From Lachnospiraceae bacterium (GTDB taxonomy: Bacteria > Bacillota > Clostridia > Lachnospirales > Lachnospiraceae), in assembly GCA_017618075.1 (NCBI GenBank), contig JAFZUY010000023.1:1-64000 (forward strand): 64,000 nucleotides of DNA. Direction: 5' to 3'. The notes below the pieces were generated by a model, which searched no databases, had not been told where the DNA came from, and saw only the letters and a program-made list of their open reading frames with translations. Made by a program: the position numbers and the translations under genes. Positions 1 to 8,773 of this stretch are shown piece by piece. How positions within the stretch are numbered: position 1 is the first letter of the stretch; every line of letters starts with the position of its first letter.

Positions 1-304
1 CAACTTCTTCTGCTTCAGCATCCTCTGCATCAACTTCTTCTGCAGTTTCCGCTTCAGTCTCTGTTGATGATTCAATTTCTGCATCATCAACTTCAGCAGC
101 TGCAACTTCCTCAATTTCATCCAATGCAATATCTTCCGTCAGATCCGATTCCACCACTTTGGAATATACGGAGTCAACTGTTTCAGTATCGTCCGGAGCT
201 TCCTTTGCAAACGAAATCGTACTGAATGAAGTTGAAAGCATAGCAGTCGCCGAAACAAATGCTATTGTTTTCAGTATTGCATTCTTTACATTCCTTTTTC
301 GCAT
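1..304 (-). CDS. Secreted acidic protein, N-terminal part only
   Basis: An open frame begins with ATG at 304, preceded by a strong GGAGGA ribosome binding site, and runs off the left edge of the window. The translation starts with a basic stretch (MRKRNVKN), a hydrophobic core and an A-x-A-like end (TISFA), which is a classic signal peptide with cleavage expected before KEAPDD. The rest is very rich in Glu, Asp and Ala (for example EIEEVAAAEVDDAEIE), without a recognisable fold. It lies 58 bases downstream of the choline-binding protein gene on the same strand. Its function is unknown. Low-complexity acidic segments of this kind are common just after the signal peptide of clostridial surface proteins, so the informative domain is probably outside the window. 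Confidence 0.8.
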   Translation of the reverse strand, partial: MRKRNVKNAILKTIAFVSATAMLSTSFSTISFAKEAPDDTETVDSVYSKVVESDLTEDIALDEIEEVAAAEVDDAEIESSTETEAETAEEVDAEDAEAEEV

Positions 305-362
305 AATTTCCTCCTTTTACACATTGTTTTATTTATGCTATTAATGTTTGTTATTTCGTCTT

Positions 363-3350
363 TTACGGGTTCAAACAGGCACCGGACGAATTAAAATTAT
401 ACGTCTTGTTTCCTATTTTCCGACTTCCCGTAACCATAACTCCATCCGATGTGAAATAGTACCAGACTCCGCCTTCCTTTAACCAGCCTGTCTTCATTGC
501 TCCGGACGGGGTCAGATAATACCAGTTTCCTCCATACTTTAACCAACCGGTTTTCATAGCTCCGGAAGCCATGAAATAATACCAGCCGCCATCCACTTTT
601 TTCCAACCCGTACACATTTCACCCGTACTGTTAAGAAAATACCATGTGTTTCCTGATTTCAGCCATCCGATACGCATATCGCCTGAGGAATTCAAATAAT
701 ACCATTTATTCGCATATTGAATCCAACCGGTCTGCATTACACCCGAAGCATTCAGATAGTACCATTTTTCTTTAACCAATACCCATCCTGTGCATTTCAC
801 TCCGACCGAGTCAAAGTAATACCATTTTCCGTCTATGGCTTTCCACCCTGTAATTTTCTTTCCGTTCTCGTAATAGTACTGTTTATTCTCTATTGTTCTC
901 CATCCCGATAACATCGGTATCACGTTCTGCTCTTTAAAAACGGTGTTGCACTCCGAGCAGTGGCTTCCTTCCGTCAATCCCGTTTTTTCATAAGTGGGAT
1001 CTACCTGGGGATCAGTCACTATGGTGTGGCCTTTGGGAGGAATAACAGTCTGCTCTTCCAAAACCATTCCACAGACCGAGCAATGACTTCCGTCAGTTAA
1101 TCCGGGCTGGGTACAGGTTGCCGGATATCCGTAGTCAGTCTCGGGAACATGACTGGAATGATTCTCGTAATAAATTGATAATAAACAATTAGAAGGAGCT
1201 TTACCTAAATCGATATAGCTTTCCTCAGACAAACCTCCTTCATCATCCATCACGTACATCTCGCAGGGAAGCGGTATTTTTACTCCTTCAGGAACAAACT
1301 CCGGTGTCTGAATATACTTCAGGTTCGTACATCCTCCAAACGGTAATACTGCAGTCTGAAGATTCTCAAATCTGCATCCGCTAAAGTCAACAGATTCCAG
1401 AGAAGAACAACCATAGAACATACTGTTTACAGTTGTCACCTTTGAGACATCACAATCGGATAAATCAACGGTCTTAAGGTTAGTACACAATCGAAAACAT
1501 GCTGATGCATTATCACCAAAACAGATTCCTTCCTCCGTGGAAAAGCTTTCCAAATTTTTCTCTGTAAATAACCCTTTATACAATCGGTTAATCTGATCGC
1601 TGGTCTGGTAAGTAATATACTTCCCTCTTGCACATACTATATAGGATTCTCCGTTCACATATCCTATTCGGGGAAGCACAATATTTTCTTCATCACTAAG
1701 GTATTTATCAAGATATAAATAAACCGATTTGCCCTGAAAATCCTCTTCGTTTGCGAATTGATAATTCTGTTGCCAAACCGTATCAATATTTACAATACAG
1801 ATATCCTTAAATGCCCCGACAGATGCGGTAATTACCGTTCTTCCGTATCCAACCGCCTGTACCAATCCCGAATTATCGACCGTTGCAACTTCCGGATTGG
1901 AACTTTGCCATATAACAGTTTTCCCTTCAGGGGTCACATTTGCCGTTAACTGAACACTGTCCGTTGTATCCGTAAAAAGAATATAGTTATTATCCAATTT
2001 TACGTCCGCATAATTCCCGTCCAGATAAGCCGAAACATCTACATAATCACTTCCGTTATACTCGGTAATTCTCGGCCCGCTTCCCATATCATAGCGCAGT
2101 CTGCTTCCTACTCTTTCTATTCCGTATATTTCACCGTATAGTGATGTTTGATCGTCACTCAGTTCATATACAAGTTCTGTACTTTCATTGGCAGGATTTA
2201 CCAGATAAATCTGGTTCTCGTTACCGGCAAAGATCAAATCTCCGACGGATACAACCGAACCGTAATAGTGATATGTATATATATTTGCCGGAATCTGCAC
2301 TATCATAGTTCCGGAAATATTATCCGGCGAACAAAGATATAATTTTCCTTCCAGCAAAACATAAAGCAGTCCGTCACTTGAGACTGAAACAGAAACGGAA
2401 TCATGCCAGCAGGCATTGTCATATTCTGTATCATTGTAAAGCCCATATACCTGCTCTCCGTCAATCAGCCAGTCCGTCTCTCCATGTGCAAACGCATCCT
2501 GGCTTTTCAAGAAAAATTTATGCTGGCTGTACATTTTATATGCATAATTCTGAGTTACCTGATCCATCTCAAGGAAAACCGGATCGTCCCATGTACAGTC
2601 CACATAGAAGTAATCTCCATCAATACAAACAATGTTCCAGGCATGGCGGAGTGTGCCGCTTGTTACATACTTTGTTTCAATACCCGCCCTGTTGGCAACA
2701 TCCATAAAAGCAAGAGCATAACCTGTACATACTGCATTTTTCCCCACCAGACAATCGTAAGCGGTTCTTTTCTCCAGGTTTAAGTCATAACTGCAGTTTG
2801 TTGTAATGTAATCATGGATATACATGAGTTTCGCAATCTCACTCCATGACGGATTAACGCCCTGTAATATCGCTGCGACCGCCTGTTCATACTCTCGTTC
2901 TTTGTCCTGAGCATTATTCTCATATGAAAAATATACTTTGGTAATATAATCCTCATCAATTTCTACGCTTACTCCGCTCAAATAGAAATACTGTGGATTT
3001 CGATTTATAAACTCTGCAGTCAGCTCCGTAATCTCTTCCACGGAAAGATCATATTCTTCTATATCTATTTCTTCCGCAAAATCATCTGCTGCCTGATCCA
3101 GCAAATCGCAGATTTCTTCTTCGGTCTTAGAGTCCACGGCATATTCTCCCGATATGCCTTCCATGGAGCCCATCTGGTACACACTGTCAGCCAAATCCAG
3201 TTCTTCTATCTTTTCCGATACTTCATTTTCTTCCGCATCAGGATTCGAGGGTTCGGCATGACAAACACTGAAGAACAGCAAAAAAGACAGGAAAAACACG
3301 CATACAAAAGAAACTGTTCTGTAAAACATTTTCATATATTTGTGTTCCAT
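363..3350 (-). CDS. Choline-binding-repeat surface protein with transglutaminase-like and Big_2 domains
   Basis: A 995-residue secreted protein; ATG follows GGAGGG. A signal peptide (about 1-32) precedes a transglutaminase-like domain (about 165-300) with a plausible triad Cys208 (NAVCTGYA), His236 (RHAWN) and Asp251 (YVDCTWDDP). Next come a Big_2 immunoglobulin-like domain (about 455-525, SSNPEVATVDNSG), BspA/DUF285-type leucine-rich repeats (about 615-690), two GSHCSxC repeats (755-801), and nine repeats of about 20 residues (816-995) of the GW...WYYLNSSG...T type. The last are cell-wall/choline-binding repeats that bind phosphocholine on teichoic acid or lipoteichoic acid in other Firmicutes. 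It is the last gene of the polysaccharide operon, 11 bases after LicD, so it probably docks on the phosphocholine that LicD adds. Whether the transglutaminase-like domain cross-links, cleaves or only binds is unknown. Confidence 0.88.
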   Translation of the reverse strand: MEHKYMKMFYRTVSFVCVFFLSFLLFFSVCHAEPSNPDAEENEVSEKIEELDLADSVYQMGSMEGISGEYAVDSKTEEEICDLLDQAADDFAEEIDIEEYDLSVEEITELTAEFINRNPQYFYLSGVSVEIDEDYITKVYFSYENNAQDKEREYEQAVAAILQGVNPSWSEIAKLMYIHDYITTNCSYDLNLEKRTAYDCLVGKNAVCTGYALAFMDVANRAGIETKYVTSGTLRHAWNIVCIDGDYFYVDCTWDDPVFLEMDQVTQNYAYKMYSQHKFFLKSQDAFAHGETDWLIDGEQVYGLYNDTEYDNACWHDSVSVSVSSDGLLYVLLEGKLYLCSPDNISGTMIVQIPANIYTYHYYGSVVSVGDLIFAGNENQIYLVNPANESTELVYELSDDQTSLYGEIYGIERVGSRLRYDMGSGPRITEYNGSDYVDVSAYLDGNYADVKLDNNYILFTDTTDSVQLTANVTPEGKTVIWQSSNPEVATVDNSGLVQAVGYGRTVITASVGAFKDICIVNIDTVWQQNYQFANEEDFQGKSVYLYLDKYLSDEENIVLPRIGYVNGESYIVCARGKYITYQTSDQINRLYKGLFTEKNLESFSTEEGICFGDNASACFRLCTNLKTVDLSDCDVSKVTTVNSMFYGCSSLESVDFSGCRFENLQTAVLPFGGCTNLKYIQTPEFVPEGVKIPLPCEMYVMDDEGGLSEESYIDLGKAPSNCLLSIYYENHSSHVPETDYGYPATCTQPGLTDGSHCSVCGMVLEEQTVIPPKGHTIVTDPQVDPTYEKTGLTEGSHCSECNTVFKEQNVIPMLSGWRTIENKQYYYENGKKITGWKAIDGKWYYFDSVGVKCTGWVLVKEKWYYLNASGVMQTGWIQYANKWYYLNSSGDMRIGWLKSGNTWYFLNSTGEMCTGWKKVDGGWYYFMASGAMKTGWLKYGGNWYYLTPSGAMKTGWLKEGGVWYYFTSDGVMVTGSRKIGNKTYNFNSSGACLNP

Positions 3351-3361
3351 AATATCCCTCC

Positions 3362-4180
3362 CTATTTTTTGTATGCCCTATAAAAATGATGCCCGATTCT
3401 GTCCTTCTCCGGCGGAAGAATCATATAATCCCCGTATTCATGACGAAGAACTTCATCATAATGTTTGGGAACCCTGAAACTGTAATTTTCAAACGGCATC
3501 ATAATCGTTTCATCAAACCATTCGCGTTTAAAAATATCCTTTTCTCCCCACGAAAGCCAGATTACACAACCGACAAATTCCGAATCATCATATTCTTTCA
3601 TCCCTGCCAGTTTATCCAGTTTATTCTGAAAGAAATTCTTACCGATTATTTTTGAAATCAAAAATACGGGAAATTTTAACACTTTTCTTATCGGAGATAC
3701 TGTTGTCTCCATCGCAAAATGCTTTCTTGTTGCCTGATAGCAAAGAGAAGAAAGTCTGTCTCCCTTTAATCCGTATTTTACTGCCTCATCTTTCGTTTTT
3801 CCGAGCCCGTCGTAAGGATAAATATCAATAAAAATGCCCATTCCGACGCTTTTTTCATTATCCATCTCCAAAATATAACGATCGTCACTTATACGCGTAA
3901 TCATATAAGGATACTCGGGATGTGTATTACGGTTAAAAACCGTCAGATTCGGCAGCTTATGATCTGAAAGATAATCTAACAGCTGATTATAATCAGGACG
4001 CGGCATCATAATATCCACGTCATCATCCCACGGAATATAACCATGGTGACGAACAGCACCAATCAAAGTTCCGTATATAAGTGCATATCGTAAATTGAGT
4101 TTTTCACAAACATCCGTTATATTTTTTAAAATCTCCAGTGATACTTCCTGTATTTCCCTGGTGGATAATTCTTCTTTCAC
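3362..4180 (-). CDS. licD: LicD-family phosphocholine transferase
   Basis: A 272-residue LicD/FKRP-type nucleotidyltransferase-fold enzyme. The family signature is clear near residue 35: YGTLIGAVRHHGYIPWDDD followed by VDIMMPR, with the metal-binding aspartates. LicD proteins transfer phosphocholine from CDP-choline to a sugar of teichoic acid or another surface glycan, and some relatives transfer other phospho-substituents. The start is GTG at 4180, with GGAGG six bases upstream. It lies between the Wzx flippase and the choline-binding protein in one operon, while the choline kinase, cytidylyltransferase and transporter genes are about 12-16 kb upstream. Phosphocholine is the best-supported donor group; a CDP-phosphonate donor cannot be excluded given the phosphonate genes in the same operon. 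Confidence 0.88.
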   Translation of the reverse strand: MKEELSTREIQEVSLEILKNITDVCEKLNLRYALIYGTLIGAVRHHGYIPWDDDVDIMMPRPDYNQLLDYLSDHKLPNLTVFNRNTHPEYPYMITRISDDRYILEMDNEKSVGMGIFIDIYPYDGLGKTKDEAVKYGLKGDRLSSLCYQATRKHFAMETTVSPIRKVLKFPVFLISKIIGKNFFQNKLDKLAGMKEYDDSEFVGCVIWLSWGEKDIFKREWFDETIMMPFENYSFRVPKHYDEVLRHEYGDYMILPPEKDRIGHHFYRAYKK

Positions 4181-4206
4181 CGGGCGCCTCCGTTGTCTAA
4201 TTAAGT

Positions 4207-5658
4207 TTATTTTTTTGCTTTAATGTCTATAAAGAATTTTATGAGTTTCTTCCTGTATATAATGCATAAAATCAATCCGATCAGAATTATTCCATAGCGA
4301 ATATACCAGAACGGGAAAAGGAAATTGCAGGTAATTCCGATTCCTATAATCATAATCGACAAAAGGAAAAGTACTTTTGTATCAAACATGACACCTGCAT
4401 TTTCCCCTATTTTTTCTTTTAGGATACTCTTACTGATAATAAAGTGACCGAAACTGTAAAATACATAGCAAACCAATGTTGTATAACCTGCGGCAACATA
4501 ACCGAATTTATCTATAAAAATAAAATTTAATACGATATTTACCAAAGCCGCCGCAATGGATGCAAAAAGCATGTAATTGGTCTTCTCATAGTAAAACTGT
4601 GGCACTGCCAGAAGATTATACAAAAAGATAAAGAAAACACTTGCAGCTACCGGGGGCACAACATAGACCGCCGATGCATATCCGCTGTCTCCGAAAATCC
4701 AGATTGCTTCCGGCGCAAGCAACATTACACCAAAGGCAATTGCTGATACAAATAGCAGGAGAATATTCACGGTTTTCCCTATTTTTGCGTAATCCTTTCC
4801 TTTGATTTTTTGATACATCCAGGGAATAAACGCATTTCCGATTGCATTCGTAAAAAGTTGAACCAGAAATCCGATATTATATGCAACTCCGTAATATGCA
4901 ACCTTGGATCGTCCCACCAGATGCTCTATGACAACGGTGTCGCCACGATTCAGTATCATTCCGGAAAGATAATGCGGAAGTAAGGGAAATCCGAGTTTCA
5001 GGGCGTACTTCCAGTATTCTTTTACAAAAAATACTTTTCCGCGAACAAACTGGTAAACCATAATTATTCCGCAGATTACGACTTCTACCGCCACAATGGA
5101 TATAATTCTTGCCAAATCTTTTTCTACGGAATAATAAACTGCAATCAGTCCTACTACAGGATTTAACACAGATTTAATAACGGTAACGATAACCAGTTTT
5201 ACATATTTATATTCAAAGCGCTGTTTCCCTGACCAGTAACTCAAAGCGGGTGCAAAAAGCATCTCGATAAACATGATGATCATGTAAACAGGCGCAAGAT
5301 TAATAACTCGATACCATACACCCTGGGTGACGACATAAATGACAAACACAACTGTCGTCATCAAGATGGTCAGACCCTGCATGGATGCAATATATCGATC
5401 CCTGTCATCCTCATACTTCACCATGGCATTATTTAATACACCGTTAAATAAATACAGGGAAGTTACAATTGTCAGCAGGTTTGACCATGTATTGTAAAGG
5501 GTAAATGTACCATACTGCTCATCCGTCATCAATCTGGTAAAAATCGGGACGGTAATGGTCGATATTCCCTTCTGCAATACACTGCATGCCGCAAACCAGG
5601 CAGAAGCTTTTACCTGCGGACTTAATTTATGATATTTGTCTATTGCTTTTCTGATCAT
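4207..5658 (-). CDS. Polysaccharide flippase, Wzx/MATE-like
   Basis: A 483-residue, highly hydrophobic protein with about 12-14 predicted membrane segments spread over its length, as in polysaccharide transport (PST/MOP superfamily) flippases. The N-terminus (SAWFAACSVLQKGISTITVP) has the usual family opening, in which a membrane segment with polar residues is followed by PIFTRLMT. The expected role is moving undecaprenyl-pyrophosphate-linked repeat units across the membrane before Wzy-type polymerisation. The ATG start overlaps the end of the upstream alcohol dehydrogenase gene by four bases (ATGA), so the two are translationally coupled. LicD starts 26 bases further on. Confidence 0.88.
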   Translation of the reverse strand: MIRKAIDKYHKLSPQVKASAWFAACSVLQKGISTITVPIFTRLMTDEQYGTFTLYNTWSNLLTIVTSLYLFNGVLNNAMVKYEDDRDRYIASMQGLTILMTTVVFVIYVVTQGVWYRVINLAPVYMIIMFIEMLFAPALSYWSGKQRFEYKYVKLVIVTVIKSVLNPVVGLIAVYYSVEKDLARIISIVAVEVVICGIIMVYQFVRGKVFFVKEYWKYALKLGFPLLPHYLSGMILNRGDTVVIEHLVGRSKVAYYGVAYNIGFLVQLFTNAIGNAFIPWMYQKIKGKDYAKIGKTVNILLLFVSAIAFGVMLLAPEAIWIFGDSGYASAVYVVPPVAASVFFIFLYNLLAVPQFYYEKTNYMLFASIAAALVNIVLNFIFIDKFGYVAAGYTTLVCYVFYSFGHFIISKSILKEKIGENAGVMFDTKVLFLLSIMIIGIGITCNFLFPFWYIRYGIILIGLILCIIYRKKLIKFFIDIKAKK

Positions 5659-6761
5659 GCCTGTTCCTTTAATATCTGATGATACAATTCATCAATGATT
5701 TCCGAATCCAGTGAAACAGGATGATTTCTAAGTCTCTCAACATTCACGTTTTCCTTCAGAATCATAAACTGTTCTTTTGTTGCAGCCGGTACATCAAGCC
5801 CAAGAGAATCAAAAATTGATACAAACCTGTTCGCACCACTGACTGCATCTTCGCATCCCATGGCAATTCCGATTTCATTTAATGTATCCTTCAGATAGCC
5901 GGCGCCTCTTATATCCGTGCATCTGTCAACATTCTTTATCATCCACGGAAACATAACACGGTTGCAAAGCGCAGCCGCATGTCCGTGTGCACATCCGAAC
6001 ATACTCGTAATCTTATAGCACATTGCATGTCCGGCAGTTGTTTGTGTAATATTAATTGCCTTTCCGGCAGTATATGCCGCCAACAGCATTCCTGCATTTC
6101 CGGCTTCCGTATTGGCAAGATATCCATCCATATTCATCATGATTCCGGCAATTGCATCTTTGCTGTACTTCTTGCTCTCTTCATTGGAATTTACCGACCA
6201 GAAGGATTCGATTGCATGCGATAGCGCATCCATCATTGTTGCCTTCTTCTGATAAACCGGCAATGTTCTTAATACATCCGGATCATGTAAAACAGTCTCG
6301 GGAATAATACTTTCACTCGTAATACTCTGTTTTTTATCATTGTAGTAAATAACCGCATATCGCGTTGCTTCGGAACCCGTTCCTGCAGTTGTCGGCATGG
6401 CAAGAAACGGAATATTGTTCGGCAAAATTTCTTCCTTCAGCCAATCGCCGTTTTCCCCGTTTCCTTTACAACCGGAATAAAGTTTAATGCATTTAGCCAC
6501 ATCAATAGCGGAACCCCCGCCTACAGCCATAATAGCTTCACATCCTGATTCTCTGAATAACTGAACGCCTTCAACCACGCTTTCGTAATCAGGATTCGGT
6601 TTAAAGTTCGAAAAACGAACTAACGGAATATTAATCTCTTTTATTTTTTCATTGAATTTATCCAGAAATCTGACTGCTTCATCGCATACAAACAACACTT
6701 TCTTTCTTTCAGAAAGCCACGCATCCAATTCTTTATAATTGTCTTTCGATGTAATAATCAT
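5655..6761 (-). CDS. Iron-dependent alcohol dehydrogenase, probable phosphonoacetaldehyde reductase
   Basis: A 368-residue group III (iron-type) alcohol dehydrogenase. Visible motifs are the dinucleotide-binding GGGSAID near residue 81, TTAGTGSEAT, and the metal ligands in MDALSHAIESF, TTAGHAM and CAHGHAAAL. The TTAGHAMCYKIT segment resembles the phosphonoacetaldehyde reductases (PhpC/FomC type) that make 2-hydroxyethylphosphonate, and the gene is one base downstream of a PEP mutase fusion, which supports that assignment. The preferred reading is NAD(P)H reduction of phosphonoacetaldehyde in phosphonate side-group synthesis. Substrate identity is inferred from context and similarity, and no phosphonopyruvate decarboxylase is present in the window. 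Confidence 0.8.
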   Translation of the reverse strand: MIITSKDNYKELDAWLSERKKVLFVCDEAVRFLDKFNEKIKEINIPLVRFSNFKPNPDYESVVEGVQLFRESGCEAIMAVGGGSAIDVAKCIKLYSGCKGNGENGDWLKEEILPNNIPFLAMPTTAGTGSEATRYAVIYYNDKKQSITSESIIPETVLHDPDVLRTLPVYQKKATMMDALSHAIESFWSVNSNEESKKYSKDAIAGIMMNMDGYLANTEAGNAGMLLAAYTAGKAINITQTTAGHAMCYKITSMFGCAHGHAAALCNRVMFPWMIKNVDRCTDIRGAGYLKDTLNEIGIAMGCEDAVSGANRFVSIFDSLGLDVPAATKEQFMILKENVNVERLRNHPVSLDSEIIDELYHQILKEQA

Positions 6762-6762
6762 C

Positions 6763-8772
6763 CTAAACCTCGTCCGGAATCATTCGAATAATATCCTTAA
6801 AGGGCATCAGCATCTCATCACATTCCTGAGCCCTGTGATTTTCCAAAATAATTTCTGCAGCCTTCTGCATTGCCGGAACTTCCGCTCTCATAAGCTGATT
6901 TGCATATATGACTATATTTGCTCCACGTTCTTTCCATTCCTCTTCGGTAACGGAATTAAAACTGGTCGGAACCAGAACAATCGGTGTTGTCTGATCTTTT
7001 TCGCGGAACTTTTCAATAAATTCCTGAATCTCGGAAGGGTCTTTTCTGCGGCTGTGAATCATTATGGCATCGGCACCTGCACCTGTGAAAGCAAATGCAC
7101 GTTCCAAAGCATCTTCCATTCCTCTCTCCAGAATCAGGGATTCGATACGTGCGCAAATCATGAATTCCTTGGTTCTCTGAGCTTCCTTTCCTGCTTTTAT
7201 TTTTTCGCAGAAATTTTCAATGCTGTCCTGTGTCTGTTCAACCTCCGTACCAAATAGAGAGTTTTTCTTCAATCCGGTCTTATCTTCAATAATCACCATT
7301 GATACTCCGAGTCTCTCAAGGCTTCGTACCGTGTATACGAAATGCTCGGTCTTTCCGCCTGTATCTCCGTCAAAGATAATAGGTTTGGTAGTTACTTCGG
7401 TAATATCCTCAATTGTTCTGAAACGTGAAGTCATATCTACCAGTTCAATATCCGGCTTTCCTTTCGCCGTACTGTCGCAAAGAGAAGAAATCCACATTGC
7501 ATCAAACTGATGTGCACCTCCGTTCTGGTGAACAATTGTGTTTTCAACAATTAAACCAGTCAAACCGTCATGTGCTTCCATGGCGGTAATCAGGCCCTTC
7601 ATCTCCAATACCCTGCGAAGACGTCTGCGTCGAATATCCGGCATAGCCAGATCCCTTCTGGTATTAAGCTCTATATCTTTGTATTTATCATTTACACTAT
7701 AAGGAAATTCAACCAGTTTACCGCCATAAGAGGCAATACACTCGATTACTTCATCACGAATCGGCTTTTGAAATCCGCTGCACCAGTCATCTCCGTGAAC
7801 TACATATGTCGGCTTATATTTTTCAAGATTTTCCTTATAGGAAAGCGTATTCTGATCAACTACTTTATAAACGCCCGCTATATTCTCAAACATCACTTTT
7901 CTTTCCGATGCGGGAACAAGAGGGAATCGCTTATAGGATGCAACAACCTCATCCGAAAGAACGCCGATTATAAGTCGCCCAAGCCTCTGTGCTTTTTTAA
8001 TGATTGCAATATGACCTCCATGAATAATGTCGGTTGAAAAGCACATGTAAACCGTTCTGTTTTCAATCTCTTTTAACTCCTTGGATACCGCTTCCAAGTC
8101 TTCCTGATTGTCAATTTCCGCGCATAAAAGATCCTTAACATCCAGTGCGGATATATTAGCTTCACCATTCAGTTCATTTAACGCATTTTCGGCATATACT
8201 TTTGTATTGTCGTTTTCGCAAAACTCTGCAATTTTAGAAAGCCATTTGTTCCAGTCTTCCCGGAAAATCTTATAAAAAGCCTGCGCTTCCAAAACATTTT
8301 CCCAGATATCAACTCCGACCTTTAAAACCTTTCCGTCCACCACTTGTGCTTTGAAATCCTTTTGGGGTAACGGAAGAGTTGAAGAAACGCACATACAGGA
8401 TACTTTGCTTTCGCAAATCATATCCATAACTTCATTTTCAAAAACAAGATCTCCGTGCATCAGAATAATATCATCATCCAGATATTCTCTGGCGCAATAA
8501 ATGCTGTAAATATAATTGGTCTTATCGTAAATCGGATTTTTAACAAATGTAATATTTAACGGCAATTCAAGACTGTTACAGTATTCAATTAAAACCTTAT
8601 CAAAATAACCGGTCGTAATTACCACTTCGTTGATTCCGGCTTCCGCAAGAAGTTTTAACTGGCGGGATAAAATTGTCTCCTTTGTGGATATCTCCGTCAT
8701 ACACTTCGGATGTTCACTGGTCAGCACTCCCATTCGTGTGCCCATTCCGGAATTTAAAATAAGCGCTTTCAT
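6763..8772 (-). CDS. Trifunctional fusion: NTP-transferase, cytidylyltransferase and PEP mutase
   Basis: A 669-residue fusion of three recognisable modules. Residues 1-235 are a sugar-phosphate/LicC-type nucleotidyltransferase (LNSGMGTRMG, then HPKCMTEI). Residues 238-370 are a glycerol-3-phosphate/ethanolamine-phosphate cytidylyltransferase-like domain with the HGGH motif at 251-254 and VVHGDDW at 324-330. Residues about 388-655 are phosphoenolpyruvate mutase, with DGDTGG at 468-473 and the diagnostic EDKTGLKKNS at 496-505, the EDK-x5-NS signature that separates true PEP mutases from other isocitrate-lyase-fold enzymes. PEP mutase converts PEP to phosphonopyruvate, the C-P bond-forming step of nearly all phosphonate synthesis. 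The cytidylyltransferase part likely activates a phosphonate as a CDP or CMP conjugate for transfer. The neighbours (CDP-glycerol-type transferase one base upstream, alcohol dehydrogenase one base downstream) fit this. Confidence 0.88.
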   Translation of the reverse strand: MKALILNSGMGTRMGVLTSEHPKCMTEISTKETILSRQLKLLAEAGINEVVITTGYFDKVLIEYCNSLELPLNITFVKNPIYDKTNYIYSIYCAREYLDDDIILMHGDLVFENEVMDMICESKVSCMCVSSTLPLPQKDFKAQVVDGKVLKVGVDIWENVLEAQAFYKIFREDWNKWLSKIAEFCENDNTKVYAENALNELNGEANISALDVKDLLCAEIDNQEDLEAVSKELKEIENRTVYMCFSTDIIHGGHIAIIKKAQRLGRLIIGVLSDEVVASYKRFPLVPASERKVMFENIAGVYKVVDQNTLSYKENLEKYKPTYVVHGDDWCSGFQKPIRDEVIECIASYGGKLVEFPYSVNDKYKDIELNTRRDLAMPDIRRRRLRRVLEMKGLITAMEAHDGLTGLIVENTIVHQNGGAHQFDAMWISSLCDSTAKGKPDIELVDMTSRFRTIEDITEVTTKPIIFDGDTGGKTEHFVYTVRSLERLGVSMVIIEDKTGLKKNSLFGTEVEQTQDSIENFCEKIKAGKEAQRTKEFMICARIESLILERGMEDALERAFAFTGAGADAIMIHSRRKDPSEIQEFIEKFREKDQTTPIVLVPTSFNSVTEEEWKERGANIVIYANQLMRAEVPAMQKAAEIILENHRAQECDEMLMPFKDIIRMIPDEV

Positions 8773-8773
8773 A

